Shown one piece after another: positions 28,203 to 37,247 of a stretch of 64,000 nt of DNA; the stretch's first letter is position 1, and each line of letters starts with the position of its first letter. Made by a program: the position numbers and the translations under genes. The notes below the pieces were generated by a model. That model worked only from the letters and a program-made list of their open reading frames with translations, was not told the DNA's origin and did not search any database. The DNA is from Clostridiaceae bacterium (GTDB taxonomy: Bacteria > Bacillota > Clostridia > Lachnospirales > Lachnospiraceae): assembly GCA_021200535.1 (NCBI GenBank), contig JAJQGL010000112.1, positions 20,561 to 84,560 of the forward strand. The letters run 5' to 3'.

Positions 28203-28317
28203 CTCTACCTCATTTCCTTTCGTGAATATTCCTGTAACCGAGCGCACATCCCTGACACGCTTTTTCGTTTTATTGCTTTTTCCCTTTCCGTATCATAATT
28301 TCACAAATGCATTTTAT

Positions 28318-28343
28318 ACTATAGGAACAAAGTTTCCTATAGT
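28318..28343. repeat. Inverted repeat between T-box terminator and pheS
   Basis: ACTATAGGAA, six-base spacer, TTCCTATAGT: a perfect 10-bp inverted repeat lying just downstream of the T-box terminator, with a further direct copy of the arm (TATAGGAAAC) beside it. It could form a hairpin in read-through pheS mRNA or be a protein-binding site. Confidence 0.7.
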
Positions 28344-28359
28344 AAGTTTCCTATATCAT

Positions 28360-28690
28360 AAAAAACTTCCCGCACACTGCAGGAAGTCTCTAATCTTTCT
28401 TTTTCGGGCCCCGGCAGCTCGCCGCTGTCAGGGACGGCTTCTCGCCGCGGTACCACCCTGGTTCTTATGTGAAAAGCAGACAGCGAAACGCCTGCCGCCT
28501 TCTTCATAAACACTTGATTTCAGTTAACGCCTGACACGTCATTCCATACACAGCACAACTCTGCCTTCCGGAATGCAGCTCGCGTGGGAAATTCAGTTTA
28601 TCCGGGAACGTAAGAATGCTTTCAGCCGGGGACATTCTCTCTCTGTCCGGATCGGATCAACCTACTGTAAATACACGGTCATCGCTTTTT
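28360..28690 (-). promoter_or_regulatory. T-box riboswitch controlling pheST
   Basis: tRNA-sensing leader that lets transcription proceed when uncharged tRNA(Phe) binds. The minus strand contains the canonical T-box AACCAGGGTGGTACCGCGG (around 28447-28465), an upstream Stem I region with AGTA, AGAGAG and GCTGAAAG elements, and a final terminator ACTTCCTGCA-GTG-TGCGGGAAGT followed by six T at 28360-28387. A UUC triplet in GAATTTCCCACG is the likely phenylalanine specifier, in line with the gene downstream. A weak promoter (TTAGAA, 17 bases, TAGTAA) lies just upstream of Stem I. The exact 5' end is estimated. Confidence 0.92.
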
Positions 28691-28742
28691 ACTATGCGAA
28701 ACGGTAAAATTTTCTAACATATTCGGAAACGGATTCATTTTA

Positions 28743-30170
28743 TCACATTTCTTTTAGAACTGCAACAATCTTTTCAAAATGCATCCCATGAGACGCTTTG
28801 ACTAAAATGGTATCCCCCTCCTGCAGCAGTCCGACAAGCTGCTCCGCCGCTTCCTGTCTGTCTGCAAAATAATATACATGTTTTAAACGGGCTGCACCTT
28901 CAAAACAGTGCTTTGCCAGCCTGCCGACGCAGATCAGCAGATCAAGTCCCGCATCCGCCGCATATTCCCCTATCTCATAATGCATCTTTTCTTCCCCACT
29001 GCCAAGCTCGAACATATCACCAATAATCGCTACCCTTCTCCCGTCCGAACCGGCAATGACGTCAATCCCTGCTTTCATAGAAACCGGATTTGCATTGTAA
29101 CAGTCATCCAAAATGGTAAATTTTCCAGTCTCAATCACGCTTCCGTGGCCACCGACCGGCCTGAATTTTTCAATGCCCCTGCAGATTTCTTCCGGCGTCA
29201 TGCCCATATCCAGTGCGACTGCTGCCGCCGCCAGTGCATTGGAAACCATATGCCGGCCCGGAACCGGTATGGTAACTTCAAATTCCGCCTGCGATGACCG
29301 GATCCTGCACCTTGTTCCCCGGATGCCTAAATTTTTCACCGACACGGCATAAACGCCGCCCTGCTTCTGATTTCCAAAGAAAACTATTTGCCTCTGATCC
29401 TTTTGTCCGTCAGCGGCAAAATCTGCCTGCGGCCCTTCGCCAAATGCCGCCCTGACCCTGCCATCCGAAAAAGCGACAGAAACTAATTTATCATCTTCTC
29501 CATTCAGATAAGCGGTTCCGTCTGGCCTCATGGAAGTAAAAATTTCTGTTTTTGCGCGCAGGACGCCATTGCGGTCCCCCAGATTTTCCAGATGGCACTG
29601 CCCGATGTTTGTGATAACGCAGCTGTCCGGACGGACAATCTGTGTCAGCCTTGTCATTTCTCCAAAGTCACTGATGCCCATCTCCACGATCGCCACCTCA
29701 TGCTCCTGACGGATGCGAAACATGGTCAGCGGCACACCTACTTCATTGTTAAAATTGCCATTTGTCTTTATCGTCCGGAACCGCTCTGACAATACAGCGG
29801 CAAGCATTTCTTTTGTCGATGTTTTTCCAACGCTTCCGGTAATTCCTATCATTTTAACATTAAGCTGACTGCGGTACAGCTTTGCCATATCCTTCAATGC
29901 CTGATAACACGAATCCACTACAATATACGGATGCTGCTCCGTTTCCGGCGCCTGCTCCGACAGGCAGCAGAGTGCGCCTGCCTGATAAGAGGGCTGCACA
30001 AAGGCATTGCCGTCCACTCTGGCGCCCTTAATAGCTACAAAAAGACAGTCCGTTTCCACCTGACGGCTGTCAATCGTAATCATAGAAACCGGTTTTTCTC
30101 TTTTCCTCTCCGGCCCATAATAGGTTCCCCCTGTTGCCTGAAGGATTTTTTCCAGCGTCATTCCCTGCAT
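28743..30170 (-). CDS. murF: UDP-N-acetylmuramoyl-tripeptide:D-alanyl-D-alanine ligase
   Basis: Adds D-Ala-D-Ala to UDP-MurNAc-tripeptide, the last cytoplasmic step of the peptidoglycan precursor. The Mur-ligase ATP site IGITGSVGKTSTKEM, the IKTNGNFNNEVGVPLT block and the C-terminal LDDCYNANPVSMKAGID are all typical. The ORF track starts 68 codons early, overlapping ddl. I take the ATG at 30170 (MQGMTLEKIL); the ATG three codons later is equally possible and neither has a strong ribosome site. About 475 aa. The ddl-murF pairing puts synthesis of the dipeptide and its use side by side. Confidence 0.94.
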   Translation of the reverse strand: MQGMTLEKILQATGGTYYGPERKREKPVSMITIDSRQVETDCLFVAIKGARVDGNAFVQPSYQAGALCCLSEQAPETEQHPYIVVDSCYQALKDMAKLYRSQLNVKMIGITGSVGKTSTKEMLAAVLSERFRTIKTNGNFNNEVGVPLTMFRIRQEHEVAIVEMGISDFGEMTRLTQIVRPDSCVITNIGQCHLENLGDRNGVLRAKTEIFTSMRPDGTAYLNGEDDKLVSVAFSDGRVRAAFGEGPQADFAADGQKDQRQIVFFGNQKQGGVYAVSVKNLGIRGTRCRIRSSQAEFEVTIPVPGRHMVSNALAAAAVALDMGMTPEEICRGIEKFRPVGGHGSVIETGKFTILDDCYNANPVSMKAGIDVIAGSDGRRVAIIGDMFELGSGEEKMHYEIGEYAADAGLDLLICVGRLAKHCFEGAARLKHVYYFADRQEAAEQLVGLLQEGDTILVKASHGMHFEKIVAVLKEM

Positions 30171-30223
30171 TCTGGAAGTCCAGACCGGCACGGTATCACT
30201 CAGGGAATACTGCCCGTTCTGAT

Positions 30224-31282
30224 TTATTTTGTTTTTTTTTTGCCCTGGTATTTCTGCAGCGACAGTCCAATAATCTGCTCGCACAATTCTCCGTATCCAA
30301 GCCCAATCTTTGCTGCCTCCTGCGGCAAAAGGCTGGTCGGCGTCATCCCCGGCAATGTGTTCGCTTCCAGACAATACATCTGATCATTTTCATCCAGCAA
30401 AAAATCAACTCTGGCATACGTCTCCAGCTTCAGCTCACTGTATACGTCCACCGCATACGCCTGCATCTTTTCGGAAAGCTCCTTAGGAAGCTCTGCCGGA
30501 CACACATCCACAGCCATACCGGGCTGGTATTTTGTCTCATAGTCATAAAATCCTTCTTTTGGAATAATCTCAATAACCGGGAGACTTTTTCCATCGATCA
30601 CGCCCACAGAAAATTCCCTGCCTTTGATACACGTCTCAACCAAAAGCTCTTCTTCATAACGAAAGCCCAGCGCAAGCGCCTTTTTATATTCCTCTTCATT
30701 TTCCGCAATGCTGACTCCAACACTTGAACCGCCGCAGCACGGCTTGACAACGCAAGGATAGCCCACCTGGCTTGGCTGGTCTGCCTGCTCTTGCGTCACA
30801 CAAAGGCCTTTCGGCGTCGGAATACCTGCATTTAAAAAAATCTTTTTTGCCAGCCCCTTATCCATTGCAAGGGCACTTCCCAGATATCCGGAACCGGTAT
30901 AACGGATGCCCAGCATATCAAATGCAGCCTGCAGTTTTCCATTTTCACCCTCGGCGCCGTGCAAGCCCATATAAACAATATCTGCATGCCTGCAGATTTC
31001 AATAACATTCGGCCCGAAAAAACAGGAAGTGTCTCCCTGACGGAGTGCTTTTACTTTTTCCAGATCGGAATCCACTGACTGAATCGCCGTATCGCCTTCT
31101 AATAAAGACTGCTTTGTCTCAAATAACGTGTCAAAATCGATTTCTCCCGTATAGCCTAAAAACACATCCAACAGAACTGCACGGTGCCCCTTTTCCCGCA
31201 ACGCCCCACAAATGCCGGCTGCCGACACAAGGGAAACATCTCTCTCCGTACTCAGTCCACCTGCTAATACTACAATGTTCAT
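30224..31282 (-). CDS. ddl: D-alanine-D-alanine ligase
   Basis: ATP-grasp enzyme joining two D-alanines. The 352-aa product shows MNIVVLAGGLSTERDVSLVSA, YMGLHGAEGENGKLQAAFDMLGIRYTGSG, the ATP-grasp lysines (YPCVVKPCCGGSSVGVS) and the metal-binding ARVDFLLDENDQMYCLEANTLPGMT. Residue Tyr-type at the acceptor-site omega region rather than a vanA-type lactate ligase cannot be fully judged, but nothing suggests vancomycin resistance. GGGGG five bases upstream supports the ATG at 31282. Next to murF. Confidence 0.95.
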   Translation of the reverse strand: MNIVVLAGGLSTERDVSLVSAAGICGALREKGHRAVLLDVFLGYTGEIDFDTLFETKQSLLEGDTAIQSVDSDLEKVKALRQGDTSCFFGPNVIEICRHADIVYMGLHGAEGENGKLQAAFDMLGIRYTGSGYLGSALAMDKGLAKKIFLNAGIPTPKGLCVTQEQADQPSQVGYPCVVKPCCGGSSVGVSIAENEEEYKKALALGFRYEEELLVETCIKGREFSVGVIDGKSLPVIEIIPKEGFYDYETKYQPGMAVDVCPAELPKELSEKMQAYAVDVYSELKLETYARVDFLLDENDQMYCLEANTLPGMTPTSLLPQEAAKIGLGYGELCEQIIGLSLQKYQGKKKTK

Positions 31283-31309
31283 AGAATCCCCCATTTCAAA
31301 TTTTGATAA

Positions 31310-33043
31310 TTATCTGACAGGCCGCGCCACTAAAACCACGCTTCCTGAATAATAATAATTCACTACTACTTTATTCCGGCTGCTGCTGGCAGACACTACC
31401 TGCCCTTCCCCGACATACATGTCTACATGGTCAATGTTCAGATATCTGCCGTTGCTGCCAGAATACGAATAAAACAAAAGATCTCCCGGAACAAGCTTTG
31501 TATAAGAGACTCCCTTTCTGGCAATCACCTTATGGTTGCTGGCACACCATTTGCCGATATCTGCGGCCGTAGGCGCCCATCCGGTCTTGCTTCCGAAATA
31601 CACTCCAAACTGGCGGTACACTCTTGTCACCAGAGAGCTGCAGTCATAGTAACCTTTCTGCATTCTCTTTACCTGGCTGTATTGCGTTTTTTGCTTTGAT
31701 ATCGCAATTTCTTTTCTGGAAGCCTGATATGCTTTCTTTGCTGCAATCTGCACGCATACCGTGATGTTCTTTCCATCTGCTTTTACCTTTACTCTTGTTA
31801 CCCCGATCTTTTTTGCTTTTATTTTACCGTTCTTTGTCACAGTTGCTACTTTTTTGTTGGCAGAGGTAAAACTGACTGTACTATATTTTTTATTGATGCC
31901 AGAAAGCTTCATGGTCTTTGACATTCCCTTATACATTGGTATTGTTACACTGCTGTATTGCGGATTTGTCACAATCACCTTAAGCTTTAGGCTTCTGCCA
32001 TCAATGACCAGCGTCAGCGAAGCTGTTCCCTGTGCACTTCCCTGTATCTTATTCTTACTGGTAATATATGCATAGGAACTGCTTTCAGAAAGCTCGCAGG
32101 TACTAATACTGCTCATCCCGCTCACCGGCAGAGCCTGTTTGCCTCCGACTGCCACAACGACATAACTTTTCGTCAACTGCGGATCCGTTACCTTAAACTT
32201 TGCAGAAATAGTAAGCTGCTCTCCATTTTTCGCCGTTATCAGAGCATAAACCGTCGTCGTTCCCACTGCCTTTGCAGAAATGGCACTCTGGGATGCTGTC
32301 ACAGCAACCGCTTCATTTTCTATGGAATACACAACTGCCGTGTCTCCGTCAATCGCCTTGTAATTGGATATCTCCGGCGAATAGGCATCTGTTCCCACCG
32401 CACGCGCTATCTTCGCCTGTGAAAATTCCGGCTTGATCACCGTAATTTCAGCCACCAGAATATCCCCAGCAGTTCCCTGCACGTAGACGGAAGCGCTCTG
32501 AAAACCCTGAACCAGCACGCTGAACCCGTCATCTGCCAGGGCAATGCTGTTCTGGGAATAAACATAGGTATACTCAGACGGATCGTATACGTCAAATGTA
32601 CTCAGATACAGCTGCGCACCATAGGAGGCTGTCAATGTCTCCGGCTCATATACCGTTACCGAAAAGGATTCCGTAGTTGTCTGAAGATCACTGCTTCGCT
32701 TATATTCAATCGTAATGACCGCGCTTCCCTCTCTTACTGCCGTCACCTTTCCTGTGGTATCTAACGTAATACACTCCGAATCCTCACTGCTTTCAGAAAT
32801 ATTGTACTGTATTTCCGTCACATCCTGCGTTGTGAGATAATCCGAAAGCAAAAAAGAATCTCCGACAAAAAAGCTGTGCTTCGTACTGGTCAAAAGTGTC
32901 TCGTCTGCATTCGCCACCTGATAGATTGCTGCTATTGGCAAAAGAAGCAAAAAGAATAACCACGCATATCGCCTGCATACTGCCAATCCAGTCTTTTCAC
33001 CCGTTCTTACGCTATGTTTCCGCTGCTTCCTCTTAATGTTCAT
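31310..33043 (-). CDS. Secreted NlpC/P60 peptidoglycan hydrolase with bacterial Ig-like repeats
   Basis: A 577-aa exported protein. A basic start and one hydrophobic helix (YAWLFFLLLLPIAAIYQVANA) act as signal or anchor. Residues ~50-430 hold several Big-type beta repeats, seen as recurring turns such as TGKVTAVREGSAVITI, QSAISAKAVGTTTVYA and NGKIKAKKIGVTRVKV. The C-terminal NlpC/P60 domain has the catalytic Cys in YYDCSSLVTRVYRQFG and His in NIDHVDMYVGEGQVVSAS, implying cleavage of peptide stems, typically gamma-D-Glu-diaminopimelate bonds. GGAGG five bases upstream supports the ATG at 33043, overlapping the engB stop by 11 bases. Its place between engB and ddl fits wall growth or daughter-cell separation. 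Confidence 0.88.
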   Translation of the reverse strand: MNIKRKQRKHSVRTGEKTGLAVCRRYAWLFFLLLLPIAAIYQVANADETLLTSTKHSFFVGDSFLLSDYLTTQDVTEIQYNISESSEDSECITLDTTGKVTAVREGSAVITIEYKRSSDLQTTTESFSVTVYEPETLTASYGAQLYLSTFDVYDPSEYTYVYSQNSIALADDGFSVLVQGFQSASVYVQGTAGDILVAEITVIKPEFSQAKIARAVGTDAYSPEISNYKAIDGDTAVVYSIENEAVAVTASQSAISAKAVGTTTVYALITAKNGEQLTISAKFKVTDPQLTKSYVVVAVGGKQALPVSGMSSISTCELSESSSYAYITSKNKIQGSAQGTASLTLVIDGRSLKLKVIVTNPQYSSVTIPMYKGMSKTMKLSGINKKYSTVSFTSANKKVATVTKNGKIKAKKIGVTRVKVKADGKNITVCVQIAAKKAYQASRKEIAISKQKTQYSQVKRMQKGYYDCSSLVTRVYRQFGVYFGSKTGWAPTAADIGKWCASNHKVIARKGVSYTKLVPGDLLFYSYSGSNGRYLNIDHVDMYVGEGQVVSASSSRNKVVVNYYYSGSVVLVARPVR

Positions 33044-33653
33044 TTTTACCTCCTTTTTCTTCTTCAAACGAGTCAAGCATCATCTGAATGTAGTCCCAAA
33101 CCTCTTTGGTACCGCTGCCCGTCCGGGAAGAAAAGGGAATCACCGGAGTCCCTTCTACCACCTCAAGAGCCTCCCTGATTTCTTTCAGCCTCGCTGATTT
33201 CTGGGAACGTTTGATCTTGTCCTCTTTGGTTGCTATCACAATAGGCTGGAATCCATAATAAATACACCAGTCATACATCTGCTTATCATTTTTATTGGGC
33301 TTATGGCGTATATCTACCAGTAAAAAAATAATGCGCAGCACCCGGGAGCCCTCCAGATACCGGTCAATCATTTTGCCCCATTTTTCCACCGTTTCTGCGG
33401 AAGCCTTTGCATAGCCGTATCCAGGCAAATCCACAAAATAAAGGGTATTATTGATATTATAAAAATTAATCGTCTGCGTTTTTCCCGGCTGCTGGGAGGT
33501 TCTGGCATATGCTTTCCGGTTGATCAGCGTGTTGATCAGAGAAGATTTTCCAACATTGGAACGCCCGGCAAACGCTGCTTCCATCCTCTGGTTTTTTGGA
33601 AGCCTGCTGGTAATCCCGCACACCGTTTCCAGCTTTACACTTCGTATTTTCAT
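33033..33653 (-). CDS. engB: Ribosome biogenesis GTPase EngB (YsxC/YihA)
   Basis: Essential small GTPase helping late 50S assembly. The 206-aa product has the G1 loop AGRSNVGKSSLIN, G2 region TSQQPGKTQTINF, G3 DLPGYGYA and G4 TKEDK. Length and order are typical. AGAGG lies six bases before the ATG. In Firmicutes it commonly follows clpX and lon; lon is missing here and a structured 136-bp spacer separates it from clpX. Its stop overlaps the start of the NlpC/P60 gene. Confidence 0.95.
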   Translation of the reverse strand: MKIRSVKLETVCGITSRLPKNQRMEAAFAGRSNVGKSSLINTLINRKAYARTSQQPGKTQTINFYNINNTLYFVDLPGYGYAKASAETVEKWGKMIDRYLEGSRVLRIIFLLVDIRHKPNKNDKQMYDWCIYYGFQPIVIATKEDKIKRSQKSARLKEIREALEVVEGTPVIPFSSRTGSGTKEVWDYIQMMLDSFEEEKGGKNEH

Positions 33654-33714
33654 ATGTTACCTCTCTTCCCATTGTCCGTCTGTCCGCACAGTACATCTTC
33701 TTCTATATCAAACA

Positions 33715-33774
33715 AGGGTGCCCAAATTCCCCTGGGCAGATAACCTGTTCGTATCAACCCCCGGAAAGCACCCT
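33715..33774. other. Structured intergenic element between clpX and engB
   Basis: AGGGTGC at 33715-33721 pairs with GCACCCT at 33768-33774, enclosing two smaller possible stems (GCCCA/TGGGC, and GATA/TATC) that partly compete with the outer stem. Read on the minus strand it is not followed by a good T run, so it is a poor terminator. I do not match it to a known RNA class. Confidence 0.5.
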
Positions 33775-33789
33775 CGTTTTCTGAACTGT

Positions 33790-35091
33790 CTATGCAATTT
33801 CTCCTTCTGTCTTTTCCGGCACGGACTTCCGCTCCGGCAGCATTCTGACTTCATTGTTCTGCAAAATCAGCTTCGGCTGCTCATTGCCGACCACAGATTC
33901 CTTTGTAATTACGCACTCTCTAACCTCCTCATCGGAAGGCACTTCAAACATGGCATCCATCATGACCGATTCCATAATGGCGCGAAGGCCTCTGGCGCCT
34001 GTCTTTCTTTCGAAAGAACGCTTCGCAACTGCCTTAATCGCCTCATCCTCAAAGGTGAGCTTGACATTGTCCATCTCAAACAGCCTCATATATTGCTTTG
34101 TTATTGCATTTTTCGGCTCCACCAAAATCCGCGTCAATGCCTCTTCATCCAAAAGATCCAGCGCAACCGTAACCGGAACACGCCCGATCAGCTCCGGAAT
34201 CAGGCCAAATTTAACCAGATCCTCCGGAAGCACCTGTTTGAAAAGCTCTCCAATATTATCTTCCGTTGTCTCAGAAAGCTCGGTATTAAAGCCGATGACC
34301 TTCTTGCCAATCCGCGAACCAATAATGGAATCCAGTCCGTCAAACGCACCGCCGCAGATAAAAAGGATATTTGTAGTATCGATCTGAAAAAATTCCTGAT
34401 GCGGATGCTTGCGTCCTCCCTGCAGCGGCACACTTGCCACCGTGCCTTCCAAAATCTTAAGAAGCGCCTGCTGTACTCCTTCGCCTGACACATCACGGGT
34501 AATAGATACATTCTCACCCTTTCTTGTGATTTTATCTATTTCATCAATATAGATTATGCCATGTTCTGCACGTTCAATATCATAATCGGCCGCCTGAATA
34601 ATCTTTAACAGAATATTTTCAACGTCCTCACCAACATAGCCCGCTTCCGTCAATGCGGTCGCATCTGCAATCGCAAAAGGAACGTTTAAAATCTTTGCCA
34701 GCGTCTGCGCCAAAAAAGTTTTGCCGGATCCGGTTGGCCCCAGCATCAGAATATTGCTTTTCTGCAGTTCAACATCCATACTCTTTTGGGACAGCACACG
34801 TTTGTAATGATTATAAACGGCCACAGACAAAACCTTTTTTGCCGCCTCCTGTCCGATCACGTAATCGTCCAGAAACTCCATAATCTCCCTTGGCTTTAAC
34901 AGGTTAATCTCTGTCTCTTCATGATACGCCCTGCCTCTGTCCGCAAGATCCTCCTCAATAATCTCCGTACAAAGTTCAACACACTGGTCACATATATATA
35001 CATCAGGCCCGGCAATCATTTTGTGAACCTGCTTTTGTGTCCTGCCGCAAAAAGAACATCTTGCACTGTCGTCTTCTCTTTTTCCTGCCAT
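33790..35091 (-). CDS. clpX: ATP-dependent Clp protease ATP-binding subunit ClpX
   Basis: AAA+ unfoldase that feeds tagged proteins to ClpP. The 433-aa product has the N-terminal C4 zinc-binding domain ([30 protein letters not shown]), Walker A GPTGSGKT, Walker [11 protein letters not shown], and the sensor region GARGLR. An acidic C-terminus follows. GGGGG five bases upstream supports the start. It is 32 bp downstream of clpP and follows tig-clpP, the standard Firmicute order. Confidence 0.97.
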   Translation of the reverse strand: MAGKREDDSARCSFCGRTQKQVHKMIAGPDVYICDQCVELCTEIIEEDLADRGRAYHEETEINLLKPREIMEFLDDYVIGQEAAKKVLSVAVYNHYKRVLSQKSMDVELQKSNILMLGPTGSGKTFLAQTLAKILNVPFAIADATALTEAGYVGEDVENILLKIIQAADYDIERAEHGIIYIDEIDKITRKGENVSITRDVSGEGVQQALLKILEGTVASVPLQGGRKHPHQEFFQIDTTNILFICGGAFDGLDSIIGSRIGKKVIGFNTELSETTEDNIGELFKQVLPEDLVKFGLIPELIGRVPVTVALDLLDEEALTRILVEPKNAITKQYMRLFEMDNVKLTFEDEAIKAVAKRSFERKTGARGLRAIMESVMMDAMFEVPSDEEVRECVITKESVVGNEQPKLILQNNEVRMLPERKSVPEKTEGEIA

Positions 35092-35123
35092 TCTATCCCC
35101 CGTTTCTGCAACAATTTGTATTA

Positions 35124-35711
35124 TTATTTCCGGTTGGTCACAATTTCATCAATCAAGCCATAATCCTTTGCTTCCTGCGCTGTCAGATAATTGTCACGCT
35201 CTGTATCCGCTTCGATTACATCTAACGGCTTTCCAGTGTTTTGGGCAAGAATTTCATTTAATTTTTTTCTTGTCTTTAATATTTGCTCTGCCACAATGCG
35301 GATTTCTGTCTCCTGCCCTTTTGCTCCGCCGGACGGCTGATGAATCATGATTTCTGCATTCGGAAGCGCCAGGCGTTTTCCCTTTGCTCCGCCTGCCAGC
35401 AGGAAAGCTCCCATGCTGGCTGCCATGCCCATACAAATGGTAGATACATCACATTTCACATAATTCATTGTGTCATAAATAGCAAAGCCCGCACTGACGG
35501 AACCTCCCGGACTATTGATATATAAATGGATATCCTTATTCGGATCCTGAGACTCCAAAAACAAAAGCTGTGATACAATCAGACTGGCAACATCATCATT
35601 CACCTCATTGGAAAGCATGATAATGCGATCCTGCAACAGTCTGGAATAAATATCATACGAACGCTCTCCATTACTTGTTTTCTCTATTACATATGGAATA
35701 CTATATGCCAT
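35124..35711 (-). CDS. clpP: ATP-dependent Clp protease proteolytic subunit
   Basis: Barrel-forming serine protease. The 195-aa product has the catalytic Ser in [14 protein letters not shown], His in [10 protein letters not shown] and Asp in ERDNYLT, with INSPGGSV before them. It starts close to the mature N-terminus ([17 protein letters not shown]). AAGGGG is eight bases before the ATG. A perfect 20-bp palindrome lies 28 bases upstream, and a weak TTGCAC -35-like element overlaps this area. Works with ClpX and probably ClpC elsewhere. Confidence 0.97.
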   Translation of the reverse strand: MAYSIPYVIEKTSNGERSYDIYSRLLQDRIIMLSNEVNDDVASLIVSQLLFLESQDPNKDIHLYINSPGGSVSAGFAIYDTMNYVKCDVSTICMGMAASMGAFLLAGGAKGKRLALPNAEIMIHQPSGGAKGQETEIRIVAEQILKTRKKLNEILAQNTGKPLDVIEADTERDNYLTAQEAKDYGLIDEIVTNRK

Positions 35712-35739
35712 GTTTCATGCCCCTTTCCAGTTCTTTTGA

Positions 35740-35759
35740 ACACTGTACTAGTACAGTGT
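35740..35759. promoter_or_regulatory. Perfect 20-bp palindrome upstream of clpP (candidate operator)
   Basis: ACACTGTACT followed by AGTACAGTGT with no spacer, in the 68-bp tig-clpP gap. There is no adjacent T run in either direction and no loop, so it reads as a protein-binding dyad rather than a terminator. It does not match the CtsR tandem heptads. Confidence 0.65.
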
Positions 35760-35779
35760 ATCAGATGTTCCTGTGCAAA

Positions 35780-37066
35780 TTACTTTTCAACAGACGCATT
35801 CACAACAAATTCAACTGCCTTCTGAACAGCAGCATCCATTCCGATTTGCTTTCTCTCTTCCTCGCCGATCATCTCCTGAAGCTTATCTGCTTCCATCTGA
35901 TACATAGACGCCATGCTTTCAATCTCTTTGTTAATCTCTTCCTCGGATGCTTCAATCTGCTCCGCTGCAACAACCGCTTCCAAAACCAGGCGGCTCTGAA
36001 TACGCTTCAATGCCTGCGGCCGAAGATCTTCCACCATCTTCTGCGGTGTCATTCCCGTAAACTGCATATACTGCTCCAGAGAGAGCCCCTGTGACTGCAG
36101 ACGCTGTGCAAATTCCTGTGTTATCTGACGTGTCTGTGCCTCAACCATCGGCTCCGGAATTTCCATTGTCGCATTTTCAATAATCTGATTGACAACCGCT
36201 TCCTCTTTTTCTCTCTTAACAGCCTCTTCCTTGCCTTCTAACAGCTTGTTTCTTGTCTGTTCCCTGTATGCCTCCAATGTATCGCAGTCAGAAACATCCT
36301 GTGCAAAATCATCATCTAACTCCGGCAGCTCTTTGACTTTAATTTCTTTTATTTTAACCTTGAACAGCGCAGGCTTATTCTGAAGCTCTTCCGCCTGATA
36401 CTGATCCGGGAAGGTTACGTTTACTTCTACATCATCACCAATATTCTTTCCGATCAGCTGCTCCTCAAAAGTATCAATAAAGCTGTGAGAACCCAATACC
36501 AGAGAATAGTCCTCTGCATAGCCGCCTTCAAACTGCTCTCCGTCCACATAGCCGTCAAAGTCAATTAGAACGGTATCTCCATCCTGTGCTGCCCTGTCAT
36601 CAACAGTAATCATACGCGCATTTGTCTCCCGAATCCGGTTGATCTCATTGTCTAACTCTTCATCAGAGACCTCAGCAGTCTTTTTCTCTACTTCTATTCC
36701 TTTATATTCTCCAAGTGTAACCTCCGGTTTGATTGCAACCGTTGCGGTAAAAATAAAGCTTTTTCCCTTTTCTGCCTGCTCCACGGCAATATCCGGCTGT
36801 GCCACAATCTCTAAACCGCTCTCTTTGGCAGCATCTTCATATGCATCCGGAATCACAATATTTGCAGCATCCTCATAAAAAATACCTGCGCCATACATTT
36901 TCTCAATCATTGCACGAGGTGCTTTTCCTTTTCGGAAACCAGGCAGGGAAATCTTACCTTTACTCCTCAGATACGCCGTGTTAACCGCATCTTCGAACTT
37001 CTTTGCATCTACCTCAATGGTAAGCTTTGCCATACTTTTTTCCAACTTTTCAACCTGTACACTCAT
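35780..37066 (-). CDS. tig: Trigger factor
   Basis: Ribosome-associated chaperone with peptidyl-prolyl isomerase activity. The 428-aa product has the N-terminal ribosome-binding domain with the signature loop LPGFRKGKAPRAMIEKMYG, a FKBP-type PPIase domain (about residues 155-240, AQDGDTVLIDFDGYVDG) and a helical C-terminal chaperone domain. AAGGAGG lies upstream of the ATG. It leads the tig-clpP-clpX run and has its own likely promoter. Confidence 0.97.
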   Translation of the reverse strand: MSVQVEKLEKSMAKLTIEVDAKKFEDAVNTAYLRSKGKISLPGFRKGKAPRAMIEKMYGAGIFYEDAANIVIPDAYEDAAKESGLEIVAQPDIAVEQAEKGKSFIFTATVAIKPEVTLGEYKGIEVEKKTAEVSDEELDNEINRIRETNARMITVDDRAAQDGDTVLIDFDGYVDGEQFEGGYAEDYSLVLGSHSFIDTFEEQLIGKNIGDDVEVNVTFPDQYQAEELQNKPALFKVKIKEIKVKELPELDDDFAQDVSDCDTLEAYREQTRNKLLEGKEEAVKREKEEAVVNQIIENATMEIPEPMVEAQTRQITQEFAQRLQSQGLSLEQYMQFTGMTPQKMVEDLRPQALKRIQSRLVLEAVVAAEQIEASEEEINKEIESMASMYQMEADKLQEMIGEEERKQIGMDAAVQKAVEFVVNASVEK

Positions 37067-37174
37067 TCTATTATTTCCTCCTTAATCTCATGAATCTGAC
37101 GAAACCATCATAAATCACAAATTCATCATGAATCATTATACATATGGGTATCTCCCATAAGTCACCATTTATAC

Positions 37175-37204
37175 AATATAGCATGACCCTCCTACTAAAA
37201 GCAA
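37175..37204 (-). promoter_or_regulatory. Likely sigma-A promoter for tig
   Basis: Minus strand TTGCTT, 18-base spacer, TATATT, about 110 bases before tig. The leader that follows contains the palindrome ATTCATGATGAAT and related GATTTATGAT and GATTCATGAG repeats. Confidence 0.5.
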
Positions 37205-37247
37205 GGGATTTATCAAAAAAACTTGGCCCCTCTGCACAAAACCATCG

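Noticed and set aside
28388-28742. A protein gene in the 540-bp murF-pheS gap
   Set aside because: The T-box, Stem I elements and terminator explain the stretch; no ORF with a ribosome site is present.
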